Shown piece after piece: positions 17,311 through 26,730 of a stretch of DNA of 64,000 nucleotides. A program made the position numbers and the translations under genes. Below the pieces are notes generated by a model, which was given only the letters and a program-made list of their open reading frames with translations, had not been told where the DNA came from and searched no databases. This DNA is from Candidatus Brocadia sp. (GTDB lineage: Bacteria > Planctomycetota > Brocadiia > Brocadiales > Brocadiaceae). The DNA is taken from NCBI GenBank assembly GCA_011525665.1, contig WYAU01000031.1:28125-92124 (forward strand). Reading direction: 5' to 3'. Numbering within the stretch: position 1 is the stretch's first letter; each line of letters opens with the position of its first letter.

Positions 17311-17751
17311 TTAGTTTTTTCGTACATTTTCAATAAATTTTACACGAAAATCCTTTACACCTGCTGCAGGGGCTACGGCAGTGATCGTCATTGTCTCCTG
17401 CCCTTCAATCTGTCGTGGTATCCATACGGAAGTTGGCGTATCCACCAGCATGCCGTTCATATCGAACCATTCAAAGCGATAACTAAAATCCTGCAGGGAA
17501 TTCTTTCGGTTAAGCACTTCAATTTGTACTTGCAAAAATCCGCCATTTGTGACACCTTCGTTCAGGCCAACAATACTGACTTTTTTATTCAGGGTCGAGT
17601 CAGTAATAACCCGTTTGTCAGCAATTATCTGCTTTGTTCCAACAGGGGTTTCCCGCTCAACGGTATTAACCGTTGTACACGAAGAAAAGAGAGCAATACC
17701 AGAAAGTATATACGCCGATAATAAAGGTTTATAAAAAATATTTCTCATCAT
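17311..17751 (-). CDS. YcfL-family (DUF1425) lipoprotein
   Basis: A 146-aa exported lipoprotein with lipobox-like FSSC at about residue 25. The core KVSIVGLNEGVTNGGFLQVQIEVLNRKNSLQDFSYRFEWFDMNGML and a final FRVKFIENV match the YcfL family, which has a beta-sandwich fold. In E. coli ycfL lies directly beside lpoB (ycfM), and that pairing is kept here. Function is unknown. Confidence 0.85.
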   Translation of the reverse strand: MMRNIFYKPLLSAYILSGIALFSSCTTVNTVERETPVGTKQIIADKRVITDSTLNKKVSIVGLNEGVTNGGFLQVQIEVLNRKNSLQDFSYRFEWFDMNGMLVDTPTSVWIPRQIEGQETMTITAVAPAAGVKDFRVKFIENVRKN

Positions 17752-17797
17752 AATATTTCCTTACTCCAAATGTTTTGTGATTTCGATAACGCGAAGA

Positions 17798-19465
17798 TCA
17801 TTTGTTAAATCTTCCGACAGATTCCGTTGATTCGACTGTGTCCGTTTGAGGATGAAGCGCAACCTGTTCTGATTTCTGAGAGACATGGGGATGGGCGCTT
17901 TTCGCCATTTCAGTTTCGGAAGGCGGGAAAGCAGCATCGCTCAATTTAAACTGGTTTACCAGTAATGGACTACCCCGGCTTACTGACTTAACCCATACGA
18001 CATTAATGAGTCCTTCGTCTATAGTTACGGGCAGTTTGTATCCTGAATACGGGGACGTCAGTTCGATCTTCCGATCGGCGGGGGTGCAGAAACGGCAAAA
18101 TTGAATTTCCTTGGGCAATGTCGTCCACGTCCTTAAATCAGCCTGGTTCATGGCTGCCTGATAAATAGCTCCGGCAATTAACGTTACAAATCCGGCGGTA
18201 TCGTTTTTCTGTGACACTGCCTTGCTTATCCCATAGGCAGCACCGGCCTTTACAGCAGATGCAATAAGCGTCTTTGTGATAATAACAGGCAATTCATTTT
18301 TAAACTCACGGGCAATGACTTTATCCATGCTTGACAACAACACAGTCGACTCTGTCGTTTCACCGGCCACGATACATTGGCGTCTCTGTTGGCGGAGTTT
18401 TATGACTTCTTGCGTTTTCTTGCCGGGATGAAGGGGAGCCTTTTTCCGAGTTTTAGACTGTGCGAAAGAAACATGAAGAACCGACAGATAGTTGTTGCGA
18501 TACTGGAGCTTCGGAAACGCAGCGCCCACGTATGGCACACCGGGCGTGATCAGAAAAAGCGGCAGGTCAATGCGAATTTGCTCTCGTAAAGGCGCCAGAC
18601 CTGTCTCAAAAATGACATAGGTTGTTGCCGGTATTGGTTGTCCGTTAATAATCCTCTGCACCGTTTCTATGTCCTGCAAAATAAACTTATTTTCACCAAT
18701 CATGTCCCGGACACGTTTGAAGGAATTACGGGAACGTTCCAGGTCGGAACCTCCCGTTGCCTGCGCCATGAAATACAGTCCATCCAGATAAACGGTTGCC
18801 GGATTTACATAATCTGCATAAGCACTGAGTTGGTTGAGGTCCGCGTAATAATTGTCAAACTGGTTTCTAAATCGTTTGTCGTTATTGACCGCATGCAGGT
18901 CGACGTGAATGTTTTGTTTCTTCCCTTCCTCCTGCGCTTTTTCGATGCGCCTTGTATTGAGACGGACGGCGTCTCTCTGTCGTTCATACGCACGGTTCAG
19001 TTCTACGCGCGCCTTTTCATAATCTCCCAGCCCCAGATAATTCAAGGCCTTGTAAGCATTCATCATTATCTTGTCGTATGCAAAACCTTCGTATGGGAGG
19101 GTTGTCAGGTTTGTGACGGCGGCAATCGCCTCCCGGGAAACACTCATTTTTGCGGCATCATCATATTTGTTAATCAATTCTTCCGCCTTATCAAATGCAT
19201 CGTTACTCTCCCCCAATCTCCCTGCCGCACGCAAGACAGCCCCCTGCTCCAATCGCCATACAACGGCATCTTTCCCTTCTCCTCGCTTGTCCGCCTCAGC
19301 CGATATTTGTGTTGCTGCAGTTTGCATGTCGCCCAGTCCGTAACTTTGACTTATTTTTTGGGTTTGCATATTGTAACTGGCGCATCCGGAACCTACATAT
19401 CCAATCATGCACACAACAAAAATAGCACGAAGCCAGATTTTACCTTTTCTGTTTGTATACTCCAT
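17798..19465 (-). CDS. COG3014-family lipoprotein
   Basis: A 555-aa protein with a signal peptide and lipoprotein Cys (GSGCASYNMQTQ). The N-terminal half is TPR-like: GKDAVVWRLEQGAVLRAAGR, AYKALNYLGLGDYEKARVELNRAYERQ. The C-terminal half is a beta-rich COG3014 domain with YVIFETGLAPLREQIRIDLPL and TWTTLPKEIQFCRF. COG3014 proteins commonly neighbour LpoB and YcfL, as here. GGGGGATAGT precedes the ATG. The function is uncharacterised; an outer-membrane assembly or scaffold role is inferred. Confidence 0.85.
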   Translation of the reverse strand: MEYTNRKGKIWLRAIFVVCMIGYVGSGCASYNMQTQKISQSYGLGDMQTAATQISAEADKRGEGKDAVVWRLEQGAVLRAAGRLGESNDAFDKAEELINKYDDAAKMSVSREAIAAVTNLTTLPYEGFAYDKIMMNAYKALNYLGLGDYEKARVELNRAYERQRDAVRLNTRRIEKAQEEGKKQNIHVDLHAVNNDKRFRNQFDNYYADLNQLSAYADYVNPATVYLDGLYFMAQATGGSDLERSRNSFKRVRDMIGENKFILQDIETVQRIINGQPIPATTYVIFETGLAPLREQIRIDLPLFLITPGVPYVGAAFPKLQYRNNYLSVLHVSFAQSKTRKKAPLHPGKKTQEVIKLRQQRRQCIVAGETTESTVLLSSMDKVIAREFKNELPVIITKTLIASAVKAGAAYGISKAVSQKNDTAGFVTLIAGAIYQAAMNQADLRTWTTLPKEIQFCRFCTPADRKIELTSPYSGYKLPVTIDEGLINVVWVKSVSRGSPLLVNQFKLSDAAFPPSETEMAKSAHPHVSQKSEQVALHPQTDTVESTESVGRFNK

Positions 19466-19520
19466 ACTATCCCCCTGTTTGTGGGCATTCGCCCTTTTCC
19501 CTCTCCATGAGAAACGGCTA

Positions 19521-20423
19521 TTATTGCGGCTTTCTTAAAATAGCATCTTTGGTGATCCCGAAATCTTCAAGAATTTCCGCGGTTGATGTCTTAGGCAGTA
19601 CGCTGATGATTTTAGCCTTGCCGACATGCACCTCTTCTCTCCCCAGGGACTCTTTGGTGTCGGGATCGATCAATTCTTCACCCACAGCGAAGATGTTCCA
19701 GATTTGTCCGGCTGCTATGTCTGTGCCGTCTCCCCGGTTGATGGTTATTTGTTTGTCCCTTTTGACAAGCACCTTTGGCGGAAAAATCACGTCGATTACG
19801 CGATTGGCAATTTTTCCCGCCATTTCACGGGCGATTGCCACCAACAGCTCATCGCTCATCATACCGTCCATCACGGAATAAGTCTTCATTTCAGATATAT
19901 CCTTGTTGCATATCTGGAAGTTAGCAGATTCCAGCAATTTCCCCGTCGTAGAATCATAGATTTTTCCCACGCAGGAAAATCTGATAACACGCTTCACGGC
20001 CTTTCTCCCCGTGCCTTGAAATGTGGCTGTTTCATTGTAATCCTGAAAATCATCGGCGGTAGTAACAAGGAGATATTTCACCCCTGCCAATTTAAAAAGC
20101 TGTGCGGATGATTTGTCATCAATATCAACATTTCCTGAGTGGGCAAACTCCTGTTCCCTTACCACATCCTGGACATCACTCCGCCCCACCACCTGAAACT
20201 TTCTGGTTGCGTTAATGCGGTCAATTAGCTGGCCATCAAGCGACTGTATTACACGCTCCATTTCTCCCTTTTTACCGGATCGCTCCGCGCTCTGCACCAG
20301 CGCAGCCGTTGTTTTGACGGCGCCAACGCCAATTGTCTCCAGTTGTGCCAGTGCAAGTGCAGGTGTCAAAAAAACCACAATACAAAATGCAAAAGAACTT
20401 TTCGTGACGGCTGGTAATTTCAT
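19521..20423 (-). CDS. CsgG-like exported protein
   Basis: A 300-aa protein with a cleavable signal peptide (cleavage near ALAQLE). Core features are of the CsgG/curli-assembly fold: GVGAVKTTAALVQ, RVIQSLDGQLIDRINATRKFQVVGRSDVQDVV, KYLLVTTADDFQDY, CVGKIYDSTTGKLLESANF. A C-terminal beta domain contains GQIWNIFAVGEELIDPDT and GKAKIISVLP. No lipobox is seen, so unlike CsgG itself it may be periplasmic. It sits in the middle of the LpoB operon, 19 nt after the TPR gene. Confidence 0.8.
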   Translation of the reverse strand: MKLPAVTKSSFAFCIVVFLTPALALAQLETIGVGAVKTTAALVQSAERSGKKGEMERVIQSLDGQLIDRINATRKFQVVGRSDVQDVVREQEFAHSGNVDIDDKSSAQLFKLAGVKYLLVTTADDFQDYNETATFQGTGRKAVKRVIRFSCVGKIYDSTTGKLLESANFQICNKDISEMKTYSVMDGMMSDELLVAIAREMAGKIANRVIDVIFPPKVLVKRDKQITINRGDGTDIAAGQIWNIFAVGEELIDPDTKESLGREEVHVGKAKIISVLPKTSTAEILEDFGITKDAILRKPQ

Positions 20424-20442
20424 GCGTACTCCGTTTGTTTAA

Positions 20443-23016
20443 TTAATTGAATACGTTATAAACAGAATGCCAACTTTTTCTGGTATCCACTTTAATATCC
20501 TCTTTAATGTCCACCTTATATCCGCTTTGTCTGAACATCTGGGCAATACCTTTTATCTTTTCAACTTCTGCATCAGTCAGTTTCTCATCTCTTTTAAATT
20601 TGTAGAGAAAGTCTGTATTATCTTTCCACCGCCTATAACCCTCATCACTCATCTGCAAGGCCACTTTAAGCTTTAGACTATCAATAAGATTAACCGCCCT
20701 TTCCCAGTCATTAAAACCCTCGCGGGATAGACGTATCCTGCCAAGGCCAGGCGACACTTTGAATGTTCCGGGGGCCGAACCTATAACGACACCGTTAAGT
20801 TCTACGGTAACGTCCAGCGTCTGTATTTCCAGCGTATTCTGTTTTATCATTATCCTGTTGTCTTTGTCAATCCGGATGTCTGGAATACCTATCGGCAGTT
20901 GTGCCAAATCCTGCATGCCACAGGCAATGGTAATTTCGACAAGTTCTGGCCTGGCTTGGGGTGGAGCAACTTGTTTTTTAGACAGGCTCTCAGCAACCTT
21001 AATTGCGGCTTCATCGAGTAGTTCGTTGATGATATCGCTGTTGTCATTTTGGCTATCTTCGGTAAAACGGGTAGTTTTACTCACCTTAACCGTATCAGCA
21101 ACAAGGGTTCCACCACCGTATCCAGCGTCAAGGATTTTGTAACTCACGCGTAAATTGTATATAATATTCTCTGTCGTTACCCCATACCCTTTAAATGTCT
21201 TTTTCTCACTGCCAAAGGATGCGATGGATGCCACAATGATGTAGTCTACAAGATATTTTACACCCGTCGATTGCGCAAGTTGCACGGAAATAAAGTCTGC
21301 CATATTGGTTACGCCTGCCGATTTTTGAATATTACTCAGTTGCGGACCCGCCTTACCGGCTGCCGCGCCTTGACCCGGCTTTTGACTTGAGTCTTGCTTT
21401 GAACCAGAGGGCTCTTTATTATTGGGACTTCCAAATGCACTGAGCAGCGTTTCCTGATTGACAATGCTGAAGCCTTGTTCTGTAATCCGGCTGGTTATAA
21501 ATTCTTCCAGAACAGACTCCTTATCACCTAAGAATTCTTCCCCTTTGTAGAAATTTCCCGCCAGGTTTTCAACAAAAATTGTAGCCTTCCTCATACCCTG
21601 ATCACTTGGCTGCTCCCAATTACAGGGTGTTCCAGTGTCAAGCATCGATTTAACTTTCATTGTGCCCGGATCCCTATCCCCGCATTTGGATCTATATATT
21701 TCAAGTGCTTTTTTTAAATACTCGATGACCTCATCTCGTTTATCTAACTTACACAACATAAGACCGAGATTACAATAATTGGTTGCAACCATGAGATGCT
21801 CTTGTCCATAAGCCTTGATGTTGATGTCAAGCGCCTTTTTTAAATACCCGATGGCTTCATCTGGTTTATCCAAAGAACCCAATGCCGAACTAATATTATT
21901 ATAATTGTTTGCAACAGCGGGGTGTTTATCTCCATACACCTTTTTGTTGATATCGATTGCCTTGTTATAATATTCGATGGCCTTATTTATGTCATTTATG
22001 TCGTATGAAGAGGCTAACGCCAGGCCAATATTATTATAATTAGTTGCAACAGCAGGATGCTCTTCTCCGTATACCGAGCGGTTGATCTCAAGAGCCTTTT
22101 CGTAATATTCGAGCGCCTTATCCGTGTTGTGTAAAGAAGCCGATGTCAAACCCATGTAATTATAGTCTCTTGCAATGTTGGGATGATTGAAATGTTTTTT
22201 CCCATCCACCTTGAGATCGATTTCGAGCGCTTTTTTGAAATTATCTTCAGCATCTTTGATCTGGTGTAAATTATACGACGCTTCACCAATATTACAATAA
22301 ATAGTTGCAAGATCAGGGTGTTCTTCTCCATATAGGCTACGGCTGATAGTGAGCGCATCATTAAAATACCGGATGGCATCTTTTGAGTTACCTAAAGTAA
22401 GTAATATCTCTCCGTACTTATTGAGGTATTTGCTATTTTGAGGATCGTATTTTATCGCTTGTTCGTAATCCCGCCTGGCTTCTTCGTAGTTTAAATCCAA
22501 CTCCTTAGTCAAACCGAGCACATAATAATCTGCGGCGGTTTCTGCTTTGTTCTTTTTTGCACGCTGCTTTTTTTGTTTCAGCGACTCTTGCAGAAGTTTC
22601 TCTACGCCCTCAAGATCTCCGGCATTCAATTTTTCCTTCGCCTGAAAACCAAGGGCATCCTTGCGTGTGCGTGACGCAAGTTGCTCCTGTAATTCATTAT
22701 ATCTTTCAACCCATTTTTGAATTTCTTCATCACGGTCTTTTTTATCGATGTTTTTTTCTTCAAGAATTTTCAGGAAACGGTCTATCGTCTTCTGATTTCC
22801 TTTAACCACCTCTGCAAAGGTATTGAACATTTCCTGAGATACACCATAATTAATTGTCACATCTCCACCTGCTTCAATTGACGGACTATGATTCCCGGTG
22901 GTGTCCTGTTTTACTGATTTTTCAGCATAGGAAGGGTTGCCAGATAAAATCCCGAACAGTATACAGCTGAAAAAATATGTTACAAATCGTGTATTATCGC
23001 GGAACGTCATGGTCAT
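20443..23016 (-). CDS. Exported multidomain TPR / CsgG-like / PEGA protein
   Basis: An 857-aa protein. Signal peptide (about 1-31, cleavage near SYAEKS), then GNHSPSIEAGGDVTINYG, a coiled coil (about 60-160), six or seven kinesin-light-chain-type TPRs (about 165-450, e.g. GEEHPDLATIYCNIGEASYN), a CsgG/LpoB-like domain (about 475-690, MRKATIFVENLAGN ... VKYLVDYIIVASI), and a PEGA-like domain (about 740-790, VTVELNGVVIGSAPGTFKVSPG). PEGA and CsgG domains suggest envelope surface binding, and TPRs suggest partner docking. The combination is not one I know. It is second in the operon, 62 nt after the small exported protein. Confidence 0.75.
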   Translation of the reverse strand: MTMTFRDNTRFVTYFFSCILFGILSGNPSYAEKSVKQDTTGNHSPSIEAGGDVTINYGVSQEMFNTFAEVVKGNQKTIDRFLKILEEKNIDKKDRDEEIQKWVERYNELQEQLASRTRKDALGFQAKEKLNAGDLEGVEKLLQESLKQKKQRAKKNKAETAADYYVLGLTKELDLNYEEARRDYEQAIKYDPQNSKYLNKYGEILLTLGNSKDAIRYFNDALTISRSLYGEEHPDLATIYCNIGEASYNLHQIKDAEDNFKKALEIDLKVDGKKHFNHPNIARDYNYMGLTSASLHNTDKALEYYEKALEINRSVYGEEHPAVATNYNNIGLALASSYDINDINKAIEYYNKAIDINKKVYGDKHPAVANNYNNISSALGSLDKPDEAIGYLKKALDINIKAYGQEHLMVATNYCNLGLMLCKLDKRDEVIEYLKKALEIYRSKCGDRDPGTMKVKSMLDTGTPCNWEQPSDQGMRKATIFVENLAGNFYKGEEFLGDKESVLEEFITSRITEQGFSIVNQETLLSAFGSPNNKEPSGSKQDSSQKPGQGAAAGKAGPQLSNIQKSAGVTNMADFISVQLAQSTGVKYLVDYIIVASIASFGSEKKTFKGYGVTTENIIYNLRVSYKILDAGYGGGTLVADTVKVSKTTRFTEDSQNDNSDIINELLDEAAIKVAESLSKKQVAPPQARPELVEITIACGMQDLAQLPIGIPDIRIDKDNRIMIKQNTLEIQTLDVTVELNGVVIGSAPGTFKVSPGLGRIRLSREGFNDWERAVNLIDSLKLKVALQMSDEGYRRWKDNTDFLYKFKRDEKLTDAEVEKIKGIAQMFRQSGYKVDIKEDIKVDTRKSWHSVYNVFN

Positions 23017-23078
23017 AAACCTTTTTTTCTGAATAGGATTGTCAGCGTTTTTTATGCAATTATTTATGTTTCACGTCC

Positions 23079-23687
23079 TTATTTGTTGCCATAGGTAATA
23101 TTTATATCTCCGCCGCTGCTTATAGCAGGACTTTGATCCCCACGGGTGTGTTGTTCAATATGCTTCGTAGTACCAGCAAACTTCTCCTTCAGATAATCGC
23201 TCTTATTGACTGCATCATCAAACCAGCTAAAGAGTTTCTGTAAGAATTCCTTCTTAAGATTTGGGTCTTCCAGTTCGGTTAGTTTTATGCTATGGAAGAT
23301 TACCATGAACGAGGTAAAGGCATTTCTTATCCACTCGGCCTTCTCGTTGTATTCTTCTCTGGTTACCGCAAAGGCATTCCAGTCTTTACAAAGTTCTCTA
23401 CTCTGCATCTGGAGTAATTCCAGGACTTCGCTCGCATCCCTAATTTTCTTTTTTTCTACAGAGCCACTTACATCTACCTTATCAAGGACATTTACCTTTA
23501 AAGAAAACGCCTTCCCCTGATACTCGATATCTTTATCACAATCCCTGAGTATCCTCGTTTCCTTTTTACCATCTATTTCCCCTTCGATTGTCTTATTTTT
23601 ATCCCAAAACCATCCGTATGTTGGGATATTATATAGAAGTATGGTTATTAAAAGAGAAAGTAACAGTGGGATAATATATTTACGCAT
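23079..23687 (-). CDS. Small exported protein with C-terminal GDxSPxI motif
   Basis: About 202 aa from ATG 23687 (MRKYIIPLLLSLL); the longer frame lacks support. A signal peptide or anchor spans residues 4-24. A helical, charged body (VLELLQMQSRELCKDWNAF...) follows. The C-terminus is TRGDQSPAISSGGDINITYG, matching the N-terminal GNHSPSIEAGGDVTINYG of the next protein. No family is recognised. As first gene of the operon it is probably a partner of the TPR-CsgG-PEGA protein. Confidence 0.7.
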   Translation of the reverse strand: MRKYIIPLLLSLLITILLYNIPTYGWFWDKNKTIEGEIDGKKETRILRDCDKDIEYQGKAFSLKVNVLDKVDVSGSVEKKKIRDASEVLELLQMQSRELCKDWNAFAVTREEYNEKAEWIRNAFTSFMVIFHSIKLTELEDPNLKKEFLQKLFSWFDDAVNKSDYLKEKFAGTTKHIEQHTRGDQSPAISSGGDINITYGNK

Positions 23688-24245
23688 ACATATAATCCTC
23701 CACATAAATTGAGTTTGATCATGTATGGACACTTATTAGCTACTTTGATCGCTTCAGCGCAAGTTTCGTTGCGCACTATCTCAAAAAAACATAAATCAAA
23801 TATTTCACACCATTACGGCATTATGGAAAAAACCCCCTTTTCCCTATCCATCCTGCGGCAAACCATACTGAAAAAAGACAGTGGGAAAGCAGGAAAAAAG
23901 AATTGATTTATCATCACTACCACAAAAAGGTAACATTAATGCATCAGAGCAAAAAAAAGCCCACAGCAAGGATACAGAAAAATAATTTACAAAAAAAATC
24001 ATTAAATTTCTAATTTCCAATACTTATGATTACAAAAAACAGAAGGTCTGGCAATAAGTTTATCCAGGCAAGGCCGGAAAAATGTAACATGACACACTTG
24101 TGTAACGTCACACTTCTGTGCCATGACACACACGCTCGTCAATTTCAAAATTATAAAAACACAGATCGAATGGAAATGAAGTTCTACGGGAAAGGGTAAT
24201 GAACGCATGTACTATTGCCGGAGGGTGCTTTGGCCGTGTCCTTTT
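23688..24245. promoter_or_regulatory. Upstream region of the LpoB operon with CACAC/GTGTG motif cluster
   Basis: No gene is seen. At 24088-24097 and 24122-24131 CATGACACAC is directly repeated, flanking a near-palindrome GTGTAACGTCACAC at 24100-24113. This resembles a CRP/FNR-superfamily-style operator but matches no specific consensus exactly. A-rich tracts lie at 23880-24000. Confidence 0.35.
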
Positions 24246-25007
24246 TTAAAGCTCAACCACCAATCCGTCAAAAGCAAATTCAACACCTGGCGGCAGTTTT
24301 TTATTGTCTTCTTCATGTTCGATATCATGGCACATATGGGTAAAATAAGTCTTTCGTGGCTTTAACAGTCTGACGATACGCAGCGCCTGGTCGATGCTGA
24401 AATGTTTTACGTGAGGAATATAGCGAAGCGCTCCCAAAACAAGCACATCCAGGTCTTTTAATTTCTCCAGCGACCCGACGGGTATCTCGCTTGCATCGGT
24501 AACATAAGCAAATTTTTCAAATCTGTAACCCGTTACCTGGCCGTCACCATGAATCGCTTCGATAGGCGCAACGGGAATACCTCCTATTGTTACATTATCA
24601 TGGATAACGTTCATCGAAAATCTGGGTTTATAACCACCCGGATTCGATTCGTTATTGAAAACATATGAAAAGGCATTCCGTATGGTATTGAGGCTTTCGA
24701 AGGTGCCATAAATCGGGATATCCATTCGTTGAACCATGTTGAACCGCCGAAGGTCATCCAGACCAAAGATGTGATCGGCATGGGGGTGGGTAATAAGCAC
24801 GGCGTCCAGCCTTGTAACGTTGTTTTTAATGCACTGGAGCCTCAGCTCCGGCGTGGCATCAATAAGGATATTGCATCCGTTTTTGCTTATCAGCACGGAA
24901 GTGCGCATCCGCTTATTTTTCGGATTATCAGAGGTACAAACCCTGCAATCGCAGGCAATCATGGGAACACCATGAGAAGTACCAGTGCCGAGAAATGTTA
25001 TCTTCAT
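24246..25007 (-). CDS. PhnP-like metallo-beta-lactamase-fold hydrolase
   Basis: A 253-aa MBL-fold enzyme. Motifs are FLGTGTSHGVPMIACDCRVC (PhnP-like Cys pair), NILIDATPELRLQC, the metal motif ITHPHADHIFGLDDLR, and later EAIHGDGQ, YVTDASEIP and YFTHMCHDIEHEE. The family cleaves cyclic phosphodiesters or acts as tRNase Z-like phosphodiesterase. No phosphonate genes are adjacent, so a role other than phn is likely. It is divergent from the 25138 gene. Confidence 0.9.
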   Translation of the reverse strand: MKITFLGTGTSHGVPMIACDCRVCTSDNPKNKRMRTSVLISKNGCNILIDATPELRLQCIKNNVTRLDAVLITHPHADHIFGLDDLRRFNMVQRMDIPIYGTFESLNTIRNAFSYVFNNESNPGGYKPRFSMNVIHDNVTIGGIPVAPIEAIHGDGQVTGYRFEKFAYVTDASEIPVGSLEKLKDLDVLVLGALRYIPHVKHFSIDQALRIVRLLKPRKTYFTHMCHDIEHEEDNKKLPPGVEFAFDGLVVEL

Positions 25008-25137
25008 AAATTCCGGAATGCCCTTTATCGACGAACAATTTTTCCCCTGTACACCATTGACTGAATTCTGTTATTGTTTATTATTATAGGAATAATTTTG
25101 TTACGATTTCAAGGATTCTTTCAATTTGCGAATAACG

Positions 25138-25734
25138 ATGAAGCAAAAATTTCTGTTGCCATGGATAATGATTCTCCTTTTTGTATTTTCCAGAGATGCA
25201 CATGCGGTATATTTTTTTCTGTCCGACGATCAAATAAAAGAGGCCATCGAGTATGGCGAAAAAAACAAGGACAGTGACTATGTCTCTTTTTTCAGCGAAT
25301 GGATGGACGTATCGAACGAGGGGTATGAATGGGCGGTCTTAAACACGGAATTTAGCACCCTGGCGTATGAAGCAAGGCAGTCTGCCCTCGCCTCCGGAAA
25401 GCTAACGCAAACCCGTATATTTCACCTGATTTCCGAGGCGGAGGATATTTTGTCATTTCAGGTTATCTTGTACGGCAATTCTCCCGATTTTGCAACGGAT
25501 TATCATGCTGTCCTGTTATACAAAAACAAACCCATTCATCCGGTCAACGAGCAAAACGACACACACGCCAGACCCAGTAATCTTGGAATCCGGCTGCCTG
25601 CGACTTACCGTGCCGCGTGCCGGTATGATTTTCCAAATTATTTTATAGAACCCGATGAAGTGGTTACCCTCATAATCATCAGTCCACTCGATAAAGAACG
25701 AAGGTTTTTTTTTGACCTGAAGGAAATGCGATGA
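25138..25734 (+). CDS. Exported hypothetical protein
   Basis: About 198 aa from ATG 25138 (MKQKFLLPWIMILLFVF). It has a clear signal peptide with cleavage near AHAVYFFL. The mature part contains DDQIKEAIEYGEKN, YEARQSALASGKLT and a beta-rich C-terminal half ending RRFFFDLKEMR. The family is unknown to me. It overlaps the nitrilase start by 4 nt (ATGA), so the two are co-translated. Confidence 0.75.
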   Translation: MKQKFLLPWIMILLFVFSRDAHAVYFFLSDDQIKEAIEYGEKNKDSDYVSFFSEWMDVSNEGYEWAVLNTEFSTLAYEARQSALASGKLTQTRIFHLISEAEDILSFQVILYGNSPDFATDYHAVLLYKNKPIHPVNEQNDTHARPSNLGIRLPATYRAACRYDFPNYFIEPDEVVTLIIISPLDKERRFFFDLKEMR

Positions 25735-26570
25735 AGGTTGGCTTTTTACAAACATCTCCCCTTTTTGGAAAAAAGGATGAGAATGTGCTCAATGCCATTC
25801 AGATAATAAAACAGATGGATGCCGACCTGGTAGTTTTACCCGAACTCTTTAATACGGGTTATCAGTTCACATCAAAAGACGAAGCCCTTGCCTTGGCAGA
25901 AACAGTACCTGATGGACAGACGACACGCGCATTGATCCGTCTATCACAGGAAAAACACCTTTATATTGTCGCAGGCCTTGCGGAACGGGAAAAGGGATGT
26001 TGTTATAACTCGGCCGTGCTGGTGGGACCGGGCGGTCTTATCGGCTGCTACCGGAAGCTCCATCTGTTTTATCATGAAAAACGCTGGTTTGAGCCGGGAA
26101 ATCTCGGGTTAAGCGTCTATGATATCGGACAGGCAAGGGTCGGCATCATGATCTGTTTTGATTGGTTCTTTCCCGAAGTTGCAAGATATTTGGCCCTGAA
26201 AGGGGCGGATATTATCTGCCACCCCGCGAACCTCGTCCTGCCGTACTGTCCACAGGCCATGATAACGCGATGCATCGAAAACAGAGTCTTTGCGGTCACC
26301 GCTAACCGCACGGGCGTCGAAAAACGTTCAGAAGAAACGCTTACTTTTATCGGAACAAGCCAGATTGTAGGGACAAAGGGGGAGGTCTTCTGTCGCGCAT
26401 CTTCTGATCGCGATGAGGCAATCGTCATTGAATGTGACCCAAAAAACGCACGTGATAAGCAAATCACACCGCAGAATCATCTCTTCAATGACCGGCGGTT
26501 ACAGTTCGCTGTCTCCGTCGAGCCGTCGAATGATCACGACCATCAAAAGTCGCTGATAAAGGATCATTAA
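25731..26570 (+). CDS. Carbon-nitrogen hydrolase (nitrilase superfamily)
   Basis: A 279-aa amidase-type enzyme. The Glu-Lys-Cys triad is visible: VVLPELFNTGY (Glu about 38), YRKLHLFYHEKRWFEPG (Lys about 106), MICFDWFFPE (Cys about 140). It hydrolyses a C-N bond of an amide, carbamoyl or nitrile substrate; N-carbamoylputrescine or omega-amidase-like relatives are possible. The last about 30 residues (from NDRRLQF) lie over the antisense BrnT-like remnant, so the native C-terminus may have been replaced. Confidence 0.9.
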   Translation: MKVGFLQTSPLFGKKDENVLNAIQIIKQMDADLVVLPELFNTGYQFTSKDEALALAETVPDGQTTRALIRLSQEKHLYIVAGLAEREKGCCYNSAVLVGPGGLIGCYRKLHLFYHEKRWFEPGNLGLSVYDIGQARVGIMICFDWFFPEVARYLALKGADIICHPANLVLPYCPQAMITRCIENRVFAVTANRTGVEKRSEETLTFIGTSQIVGTKGEVFCRASSDRDEAIVIECDPKNARDKQITPQNHLFNDRRLQFAVSVEPSNDHDHQKSLIKDH

Positions 26571-26646
26571 ACACCTTTGAGGCTTCTTCAAAACGGACAC
26601 GATTTTTTGTATTTTTTGCCTTTGCGGTATCCCGTTCAAATTCCAT
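26485..26646 (-). pseudogene. Truncated BrnT-type toxin remnant
   Basis: A 53-residue minus-strand frame reads MEFERDTAKAKNTKNRVRFE, EASKVFNDPLSATFDGRDHS. This matches the first half of BrnT (F-E-x-D...K...N..K..V.FEEA..VF.DPL...DHS). The sequence then runs into unrelated codons and stops, so the RNase core is lost. It overlaps the nitrilase 3' end on the opposite strand. No BrnA antitoxin is seen. Confidence 0.7.
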
Positions 26647-26730
26647 ATTTGAGTATCTACGAAGCCATGACGTCCCATTGCGCAATCCTCCTGCGCCACA
26701 TGTCCGTGCTAATGACCTTGCTGAGGAATA

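Noticed and set aside
18638..19510. Plus-strand open frame of about 290 codons opposite the COG3014 gene
   Set aside because: Shadow of a well-supported lipoprotein gene; the translation is Cys/Ile/Phe-rich with no domain.
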